Assembly (NCBI GenBank): GCA_964606085.1
Contig: CAZSFD010000007.1
Span: forward strand, 34,619-98,618
Reading direction: 5' to 3'
Length of the DNA: 64,000 nt
Origin: CAIQJJ01 sp964606085
GTDB lineage: Bacteria > Chloroflexota > Anaerolineae > Anaerolineales > UBA4823
Shown: positions 50,571 through 57,138 of the stretch, piece after piece
Position numbering within the stretch: position 1 is the stretch's first letter
How the letters are laid out: each line of letters starts with the position of its first letter
Notes under the pieces: generated by a model
What the model saw: the letters and a program-made list of their open reading frames with translations, nothing else
The model's database searches: none
Told to the model about the DNA's origin: nothing
Made by a program: the position numbers and the translations under genes

Positions 50571-52310
50571 ATGAATTTGTTTACTGAATATCTCTCTTTA
50601 CTGCGCCGGGAATTTGCGGGGTACAACCTGGCAACCTTCCAAAAAGATTTATTGGCCGGGCTGACCGTGGCCGCCGTGGCCCTGCCGCTGGCGCTGGCCT
50701 TTGGCGTGGCCTCGGGGGCCGATGCCGCCGCCGGGCTGGTGACGGCGATCATCGCTGGCGTGGTAATTGGCCTGTTGGGCGGCGCACCCTACCAAATCTC
50801 CGGGCCAACGGGGGCCATGTCGGCGGTGTTGATTGTGCTGGCGGCGCGTTATGGCCTGCAAGCCGTGTGGCTGACGGGCGTGCTGGCGGGGCTGATGCTG
50901 ATCTTCCTCGGCATCTTTCGGTTGGGACGGGTGGTGGCGTTCATCCCGGCCCCGGTCATTTCAGGGTTCACCAGCGGCATTGCCATCATCATTGCCCTGG
51001 GACAGGTAGATAACGCGCTGGGAATCAAAACCCCGGCTGCCGAAAATGTGATCGAGAAATTTTCCATTTACGCCGAGGGCGGGTTTACACCCAATATCAG
51101 CGCCGTTTTAGTCACGCTGCTGGTGATGGGCGTGATGCTGATCTGGCCGCGGCTCAAGGCGGTGCAGCGTATCCCCGGCTCGCTGGCGGGGATCGTGGTG
51201 GCGACGCTGGCGGTGGTGCTGCTCGGTTGGGATACACCGGCCATCGGCAGCATCCCGCGTAACATTTTGCTCGATAATCGTTTGCGCTTCGGCGAGATTG
51301 ACTGGGCCAACCTGGGCATGCTGGTCGTTCCGGCGCTCTCAGTGGCGGCGTTGGGTGCTATCGAAAGTTTGCTGTGCGGGGCGGTAGCTGGTAACATGAC
51401 CGGCATCCGTCTGCACAGCGGCATCGAATTGATCGCCCAGGGGATTGGCAACGTGCTGGTGCCCTTCTTTGGCGGGGTGCCGGCCACGGCCGCCATCGCC
51501 CGCACCAGTGTCAACATCAAAAGCGGCGGTGTGACGCGGCTGACCTCGATTTTGCACGGCGTGGCGTTGCTGCTGGCGGCGCTGCTCTTTGCCCCGGTGA
51601 TTGGCCGCGTACCCCTGGCCGCGCTGGCAGGCGTGTTGCTGATCACCGCCTGGCGCATGAACGAGTGGCACGCCATCCGCTTTTATTTTGGCAAGCGGCT
51701 CAAACACGCCATCGCCGCCTTCCTGATCACCCTGGTTTGCACGGTGCTGCTCGACCTGACACAGGCCATCATCGTCGGCTTTGGTATCAGCGTGTTGATC
51801 TTCATCACGCAGATGAGCGACCTGCAAGTCATCCGTCAGCCGGTGGATGTGGAGAAATTGCGCACCGCCGGGCACGATTTTGTCCACCCAAGCCACCCGA
51901 TCCAGGTTTATTACGTCAGCGGACCGCTGTTTTTTGCGGCGGCGCGTAAGTTGAGCGAGGAAGTGGAAGCGCACGACCAACCCGATGCCCGCCTGATCTT
52001 TTCGCTGCGCGGCGTGCCGCTGATTGACGCCACCGGCGTAGACGTGCTGCGTGAAATCTGGCAGCGCCAGAAGAAGGGCGGCGGCGAATTTTTGCTGGCG
52101 GGCATGCAGCCACGCGTCGAGGCGCTGCTCAACCGCATCGGCTTTTTAGATGAAATCGGCTGCGAACGCATCTTCTGGAGCGCCGACCGGGCGATCCTGT
52201 CGCTTGGCGCGGCCCTGCCTGTCGAAGCACAGCCGCGCCCCGATGCCGATGGCATGGATGCCACCCTGGTGATGACCCCGCACGAAGACCAGGCCCAACG
52301 GAAGGTGTAA
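50571..52310 (+). CDS. SulP family anion transporter with STAS domain
   Basis: A 579-residue transporter. About twelve to fourteen membrane segments (from DLLAGLTVAAVALPLALAFG) cover residues 25-425, with the family stretch GAPYQISGPTGAMSAV and the FTSGIAIII motif. The C-terminal 120 residues are a STAS domain (LIFSLRGVPLIDATGVDVLREI). Members carry sulfate, bicarbonate or related anions; the substrate is not determinable. The ATG at 50571 is chosen by homology to the SulP N-terminus; the longer open frame upstream runs through palindromic repeats. No strong Shine-Dalgarno is seen. Confidence 0.88.
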   Translation: MNLFTEYLSLLRREFAGYNLATFQKDLLAGLTVAAVALPLALAFGVASGADAAAGLVTAIIAGVVIGLLGGAPYQISGPTGAMSAVLIVLAARYGLQAVWLTGVLAGLMLIFLGIFRLGRVVAFIPAPVISGFTSGIAIIIALGQVDNALGIKTPAAENVIEKFSIYAEGGFTPNISAVLVTLLVMGVMLIWPRLKAVQRIPGSLAGIVVATLAVVLLGWDTPAIGSIPRNILLDNRLRFGEIDWANLGMLVVPALSVAALGAIESLLCGAVAGNMTGIRLHSGIELIAQGIGNVLVPFFGGVPATAAIARTSVNIKSGGVTRLTSILHGVALLLAALLFAPVIGRVPLAALAGVLLITAWRMNEWHAIRFYFGKRLKHAIAAFLITLVCTVLLDLTQAIIVGFGISVLIFITQMSDLQVIRQPVDVEKLRTAGHDFVHPSHPIQVYYVSGPLFFAAARKLSEEVEAHDQPDARLIFSLRGVPLIDATGVDVLREIWQRQKKGGGEFLLAGMQPRVEALLNRIGFLDEIGCERIFWSADRAILSLGAALPVEAQPRPDADGMDATLVMTPHEDQAQRKV

Positions 52311-52319
52311 GACCCGCCA

Positions 52320-52348
52320 TTGACAGCCCTCCTCGATTGGGGTATCCT
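52320..52348 (+). promoter_or_regulatory. promoter of the SRP RNA gene
   Basis: TTGACA (52320-52325), a 17-nt spacer and TATCCT (52343-52348). The predicted start at about 52355 coincides with the 5' end of the folded RNA. Confidence 0.85.
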
Positions 52349-52355
52349 TAGCGCC

Positions 52356-52470
52356 CGAACCGCCGAATGGGTCCGGCGCGGCAGAAACCTGCGAACCTCG
52401 CCAGGGCCGAGAGGCAGCAACGATAAGTGGGCCATTCTGGGTGCCGCCGGGTCGCCTGTCCGGCGGTTCG
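52356..52470 (+). ncRNA. ffs: signal recognition particle RNA (4.5S-like)
   Basis: A small RNA of about 115 nt, the length of bacterial short-form SRP RNA. CGAACCGCCG at the 5' end pairs with CGGCGGTTCG at the 3' end. The apical part contains the conserved helix 8: CGCCAGG, a GCC-GAGA-GGC stem with a GNRA tetraloop, and AGCAAC, matching the symmetric and asymmetric loops that bind Ffh. With Ffh it targets membrane proteins to the translocon. It has its own near-consensus promoter, and TTGTTTAAAA follows as a weak end signal. Confidence 0.92.
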
Positions 52471-52555
52471 TTGTTTAAAAGCAACTTCCCCCCTCGCTAC
52501 CAATCTGTTTTTTGCGAGGGGGGAAGGCCGGCCCAAAATACCAATAAAAGCGGGG

Positions 52556-53800
52556 TTACTTGAACAATTCGAGCGAGGCGGGTTTGCTATAAGCCTTTTC
52601 TTCGTTGAAGACCACGTTGGTATCTGCTGTACCGCCGATTTCCACATTCCAGCCGATCACCTGCGCCCGGAAGGCGTCAGTGGCGCCATTGCCCAGCATG
52701 TTGATGTTGGCGCCGGGGGCCAGGATGGTGCCTTCAAAGAAAGAGGCGGAGTTGCCGGTGATCTGAATTTCGTTGTGATTGGAGGGCGGGGCGTAAATGA
52801 CGATGCCGGGGATGGCCGGGGAGGGATCGGGATTGCGTTCGGGGGCATCCAGTTGCACGGTGGCATTGCCGTTGATGCGCAATTCGCCATTGAGCAGGAC
52901 AATCGTGACATCCTGTCCAATCAGGGTGTCATTGGCGTTGATGCGTAGATTGCCGGTGACGCAATAGAGGCCCGGCGCCAGCGTGCCGCTCAGGCTGGTG
53001 ACATTGTGGGCGGCGGGGTGATTGCAATTGGGGGCGGGGATTTCATAGGCAGTGGGTGGCATTTGTGTGCCATTCGAGCTTTGCGCATCGGGGTTGAATT
53101 TGCTGCCATTTTGAATATCGTTGCCAGTAACGCCGCCATCTACAACGGTAATGTCGGTATTGCCATCGGCCTGTAAACAACCGTTCGAGAAGATGCCGCC
53201 ACCGGTCACAAAGACATCGGGGTTACCGTGGAAGCCAGCGCCATTTTGCTGCCCCTGGCAGTTGGCCGGGTTGAGGGCAACCACCGCATTGCCAAAGACC
53301 AGCGGCGACCGGGGACGGACACGTGTGATGGCCTCGACCTTGTTGATCAATTGCCCCCCCGAAAAGAGTTCCATGAAGTTGGTATCGGTGGTGACTGAAA
53401 TCTGCGTGGTGATGTCCAGGTATTTGTCCATGAACCCGTTACGCATTTCCTGCTCACAGGAAAAGGTCACACCATTGTGGTCGCTGACGTTATTATCAAT
53501 CACGAATTGGTTGTCATCGGCCCGGCCAATGGCGGCGTTAATGGCGGCGGTCTGGGCTGCGCCCATGCGAGCATCAGCGCAATTCCAATTGCCATACAGC
53601 ACGCCGGCGTTTTCCAGGCTCAAAGCGGCAGCCCCACCACCGGCCAGCGAGGCCGCGTCAGCGCCATTTTGCGAATTCCGCCGGTCTGAATAGGCCATGC
53701 CGCCATCCAGGGCCAGGGCCACAAAACCCAACAGCACGACAAAGCCCAACGCCAGCAAAACCAATACCTGTCCACTTTCAGAAGATTTTTCTCTATACAT
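52556..53800 (-). CDS. TadG-like pseudopilin/pilus-assembly protein with beta-helical domain
   Basis: A 414-residue protein. The N-terminus (ESGQVLVLLALGFVVLLGFV, then ALDGGMAYSDRRNSQNGADAA) is the Flp/Tad-type TadG class III signal and membrane helix. The exported part is rich in Asn and Gly, with a region of about 150 residues (LRINANDTLIGQDVTIVLL, then ITGNSASFFEGTILAPG) that looks like a right-handed beta-helix. The ATG at 53800 has GGAGG at good spacing. It follows the TadE-like gene by 42 nt in the same operon. No Tad secretion ATPase or platform gene lies in this window. Confidence 0.78.
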   Translation of the reverse strand: MYREKSSESGQVLVLLALGFVVLLGFVALALDGGMAYSDRRNSQNGADAASLAGGGAAALSLENAGVLYGNWNCADARMGAAQTAAINAAIGRADDNQFVIDNNVSDHNGVTFSCEQEMRNGFMDKYLDITTQISVTTDTNFMELFSGGQLINKVEAITRVRPRSPLVFGNAVVALNPANCQGQQNGAGFHGNPDVFVTGGGIFSNGCLQADGNTDITVVDGGVTGNDIQNGSKFNPDAQSSNGTQMPPTAYEIPAPNCNHPAAHNVTSLSGTLAPGLYCVTGNLRINANDTLIGQDVTIVLLNGELRINGNATVQLDAPERNPDPSPAIPGIVIYAPPSNHNEIQITGNSASFFEGTILAPGANINMLGNGATDAFRAQVIGWNVEIGGTADTNVVFNEEKAYSKPASLELFK

Positions 53801-53842
53801 CGTAACACCTCCAAAAAAACTGCTTTCTTTCAAATTAGCCCA

Positions 53843-54277
53843 TCACTGGCAAGGCGGCGTCAGGATGGTATCGGTGACGCTGGCCCGCAAGGGGATGCTT
53901 TGTGAACCTAAAATGGTGCCCAACAAGGGCGTGGTGATTGCAAAGGCGGGCATTTCCACCACCACTTCGATGGCATTGCCCGCGCATAATGACCCCAGGG
54001 GGTTGACCGAAACATTGACCTGGGTGGCATCGGTTAAATCTACCGGCATGTCAGATGCGTAGCGCACGCGGTCAACAATCCCGCTGCTATCGCCGGGTTT
54101 GATGGAAGCGTAGGTGGCGCCTTCCTGGGCGGCATCTTGCAAGGCCATAAAGGTGAAAAAGGCACGTCCCAGGTCGAGCAGGCCGAGCAGCAAGACCATC
54201 AAAATCACGATGATGGCGGCAAATTCAACCAGGGCCTGGCCGTGTTCGTTTTTGGTTTGTTGCAGATGGGGTTTCAT
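53843..54277 (-). CDS. TadE-like pseudopilin
   Basis: A 144-residue protein with EHGQALVEFAAIIVILMVLL near the N-terminus, the TadE signature (Gly/Ala-Glu at the cleavage-type site, then a single membrane helix), followed by a short exported beta-rich domain ending LTPPCQ. Such minor pilins belong to tight-adherence (Tad) systems. The ATG at 54277 has GAGGAG upstream. A TGTAAC-N16-CGTT promoter lies 50-75 nt before it, the same as upstream of the ECF sigma gene near 62.4 kb. It is the first gene of a TadE-TadG pair. Confidence 0.85.
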   Translation of the reverse strand: MKPHLQQTKNEHGQALVEFAAIIVILMVLLLGLLDLGRAFFTFMALQDAAQEGATYASIKPGDSSGIVDRVRYASDMPVDLTDATQVNVSVNPLGSLCAGNAIEVVVEMPAFAITTPLLGTILGSQSIPLRASVTDTILTPPCQ

Positions 54278-54325
54278 GGCTTTACTCCTCAAAATCAGAA
54301 GTTGATGTGCGATTTCAATGAGTAA

Positions 54326-54351
54326 AACGAAAGGCGATTGCAAAAGTTACA
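54326..54351 (-). promoter_or_regulatory. ECF-type promoter of the TadE-TadG operon
   Basis: On the minus strand TGTAAC (54351-54346), a 16-nt spacer and CGTT (54329-54326), the latter extended to CGTTTTAC. CAAAG precedes the -35 and TGCAAT sits 3 nt after it, exactly as in the copy at 60179-60204. Confidence 0.75.
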
Positions 54352-54519
54352 CTTTGCGCAAATGAATTTGCGGAATGCGCTTAACGATTTTGTTAGCCCC
54401 CAACCAGACCCCGACCAGGGCGCACGGCGTGCGCCCCTCCCCGGGGCTGTTTTCATGCCAGCTGGCTATATGCCGGGCACTCGCCGGCGCATTCAATGGA
54501 TGAAAATGGGCTGGTTACC

Positions 54520-54585
54520 GTGGCGCAAACCTTTGGTTTACGAGCGTGCGCAACGCAACGCTCGCAAGTCAGAGACTTGCGCCAC
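54520..54585. repeat. dispersed palindromic element, copy A
   Basis: GTGGCGC at one end and GCGCCAC at the other enclose AAACCTTTGGTTT and GCAAGTCAGAGACTTGC. The same parts, in reverse order, recur at 60329-60434. Beside it CAATGGATGAAAATG (54494-54508) is also shared with that copy. The 54278-54618 gap also holds a small hairpin GGGCGCAC/GTGCGCCC (54418-54436) and the TadE promoter. Confidence 0.75.
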
Positions 54586-54618
54586 GAGGCTGTTTTCAAG
54601 ACAGCAGGTTGGACCCGA

Positions 54619-57045
54619 TCACCGATGGATGACCGGCAAAAAGATGGATGAATAACTGCGCGGGGCATTGCCATAGCCAGTGAAGCTGGTTTGCACCAGC
54701 ACGTTGGCATCAGCGCCAGTGATGAAGATCATCGGCTCGACGACCAAATTCCCTTGTGGGTCTACCTGAGCGTAATACAGGTGGCGGCTCCAGCGACGAT
54801 CCATCCAGGTGAGAATGCCATCGCCGCCTGCGCCTGGGGTAACGGACACAAAATCAGCCGGGTGGGGGATGGGATCGGGGTTGGTCAGCGATTGCGGTGC
54901 GGCCATGACGCTGAAATCGGCGTCATCGAGCATGGCGTAGGCAATTTGCGCGGTGCGGGTATCCGTCCAGGCCAGCAAGACATGTCCATCCCCAATTTGG
55001 CTCACATCGGCGCGCGTGCCAGCCGAACCCGCCAGCGGCGTTTCCGTTTTCTCGAATTGGCCGTTGCTGTTTATAACGGCGTAGGCAATGCCCTGCGTAT
55101 TGGCGGCATTATCGAAGACCGTATAGACCATGAAGATGAAATTGGTATCAAGCAAGGTGATGGCTGGATAGGAAAATAAAACATTGTTGGCCGTGCTGTT
55201 GGTGAGTTGGGTGGGCGGCAAGACCAAAAGGCCATCGTTATCGAAGATCGCCATCCAGATATTGCTGATGGTGCTGCCCAGGCTGGGCGACTGTTCATCG
55301 AACCAGGTCAGTACAAAGCGGTTGTCATGGGTGGACAGCAGGCGTGGCGAGAAAAATACCGGCACATTCAGCGTACCTTCGCCGCGCCATTGCGTGTTGT
55401 TGGTGACGTTGGTGGGGGCAGAGTCGAGCAGGGTGCCATCGGCTTGCAAACGGCGAAAATAAATGTTGGCATTGATGCCTTTGGCGGGGTCGAATACCTG
55501 GTGAATCCAGATCGCGCCGAGGGTGTCGTGGGTGGCGACCACCATAGGCGAGAGGTCGAACGTACTCAAGGTGACATCCCGGTTATCGGTCAGCAAGGTC
55601 GTCGGCCTGACGACGCGCCCCAGAGCGTCGAGCAAGGCAAACTCAGCATCGGAATACAAAATGGGGCGGTTGCCGACAATTTTGTCGTGGTTGCGCTCCC
55701 AGGAAAAGGCATAGCGATGATTGCGCAGCGGCGAAAGCGACATATTGCTGCCGCCAAACCACGAGTCAACGGCGGTTGTGGTGGCATTTTCTGTGCCATA
55801 GTTTTCGGCATGCAGGCCCAGGTTATCTGAAAAAGCCTGGATGAAGGGAGAAGTCGGGGCGCTTTGCAGGTGCGCCTGGACGGTATGCTGCGGGTTGTTC
55901 TTCGATTGCGCTACGACGGCAAATGGCGCCGCCAGTGGGGTGGCTTCATCCCGCTCAGCCGCGATTTTGACCAAAAACGTAAAATCGGCACCCTGGGCCA
56001 ATGGGCCGCTATCGGGGCGGCCATCGCTGTCGCTGTCCGTCAGCGGTGCGCTGCCATCGGCCACCCACAGGCTGGCCGACCACCCCGCGACGCTGGTGTT
56101 GACGCTCAAATTGAACGTGTCGGCAGGCAGCGCCGGGGCATCACCGGTGTTGCGCACGGTCAGCAGGAAGGCGGCCTGGTGGTTCTGCGTGAAGCCACCC
56201 TGGAGACGGGGCAGTAATTTGCCGCGCGACGCCGGGTTGGGGCGGTCGAAGAAGATGGTTTTGGGGCCAGTCAGCCCGGCCAGGTTGTGCAGGTAGGTCA
56301 GCCCATCTTGCCCGTCGCCATCTTCGATGCCGATGGTCAATTCAGCCGGCGGGTTGGTGATGCTGTGGTAGAGGAATTGGATATCACCGTTTTGGCGCAG
56401 AATCACCGCGAAGGTTAGTTGCCCGGCCGTATAGCGCCCGGTCACGCCATGCCATTCCACGGCAAAATAAGCGCCCTGGGCATCGCTGCCGGCTTTGTAA
56501 TACACCGCGCCGCCAGGGTTGCCATAGTCTGTTCCCATCGCCAGGTCGCTCCATAACGGGGCGATAAAATCGTTGGGCAGTGGTTCCTGCGGAATGGCGA
56601 CATTATCGCGATCTGCCCGGCCCGCGCCGAAGGTCAGCATCCCGTTGGCATTGAGATAGACCTGGCTATATTGGTTCTCGTAGAAATCGAAGGCGAAAGT
56701 GAGCGGGATTGGCCCCAATATGTCATCATCAGTTTGGGTGAAGACCTGTGTGGCGCTCACATCGGCGCTCAGGTCTTTCCAATCGGCAATATGGCTTGCT
56801 TCGCTCCAAGCATAGCCGAAACTATCGGCAGCCAGAGCTGTGGCCGGTGCGATCACCAACGCGCTGTGCGGCGTCATCTGGTTTTGCGACGACATGGCCT
56901 GCCACTCGCGTGGCAGCGAGATAGCAGCCGAGGGCGTGGGAGTGGCCTCTGCCATCTGGGTCGCCTGGCCCACCTGCGCCGGGCCGTTCAAAGCCAGGGC
57001 TAAGCAAACAATGACACAAAGCGAAAAGATAGCACGAGATTTCAT
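54619..57045 (-). CDS. secreted nidogen-like surface protein
   Basis: An 808-residue exported protein. The signal peptide (residues 1-22, SRAIFSLCVIVCLALALNGP) is followed by a nidogen-like domain (about 80-255: PIPLTFAFDFYENQYSQVYL, FIAPLWSDLA, AVEWHGV). After a beta-sandwich linker (DSDSDGRPDSG), the C-terminal 450 residues form repeated blades (FVLTWFDEQS, VLLAWTDTR, GILTWMDRR), probably a beta-propeller. The end is SSIFLPVIHR, like the short hydrophobic-basic tails I associate with Chloroflexota secreted proteins. GGAGG precedes the ATG at 57045. It lies between the two TadE-type genes; adhesion is a plausible role. Confidence 0.72.
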   Translation of the reverse strand: MKSRAIFSLCVIVCLALALNGPAQVGQATQMAEATPTPSAAISLPREWQAMSSQNQMTPHSALVIAPATALAADSFGYAWSEASHIADWKDLSADVSATQVFTQTDDDILGPIPLTFAFDFYENQYSQVYLNANGMLTFGAGRADRDNVAIPQEPLPNDFIAPLWSDLAMGTDYGNPGGAVYYKAGSDAQGAYFAVEWHGVTGRYTAGQLTFAVILRQNGDIQFLYHSITNPPAELTIGIEDGDGQDGLTYLHNLAGLTGPKTIFFDRPNPASRGKLLPRLQGGFTQNHQAAFLLTVRNTGDAPALPADTFNLSVNTSVAGWSASLWVADGSAPLTDSDSDGRPDSGPLAQGADFTFLVKIAAERDEATPLAAPFAVVAQSKNNPQHTVQAHLQSAPTSPFIQAFSDNLGLHAENYGTENATTTAVDSWFGGSNMSLSPLRNHRYAFSWERNHDKIVGNRPILYSDAEFALLDALGRVVRPTTLLTDNRDVTLSTFDLSPMVVATHDTLGAIWIHQVFDPAKGINANIYFRRLQADGTLLDSAPTNVTNNTQWRGEGTLNVPVFFSPRLLSTHDNRFVLTWFDEQSPSLGSTISNIWMAIFDNDGLLVLPPTQLTNSTANNVLFSYPAITLLDTNFIFMVYTVFDNAANTQGIAYAVINSNGQFEKTETPLAGSAGTRADVSQIGDGHVLLAWTDTRTAQIAYAMLDDADFSVMAAPQSLTNPDPIPHPADFVSVTPGAGGDGILTWMDRRWSRHLYYAQVDPQGNLVVEPMIFITGADANVLVQTSFTGYGNAPRSYSSIFLPVIHR

Positions 57046-57061
57046 CAGAACCTCCACGGGC

Positions 57062-57115
57062 AAAAAAAGCCGGGGTGCATACCACCAAAACGATTCAGAT
57101 GGCAGGCACCCCGGT
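57062..57115 (-). terminator. terminator between the TadE-Calx-beta gene and the nidogen-like gene
   Basis: On the minus strand ACCGGGGTGC and GCACCCCGGC pair around a 27-nt loop and are followed by seven T residues. It starts 23 nt after the upstream stop. The downstream gene's GGAGG lies only a few bases beyond, so leakage through it may set that gene's expression. Confidence 0.85.
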
Positions 57116-57138
57116 TACGAGGGCTTTAGGACGGGGGC

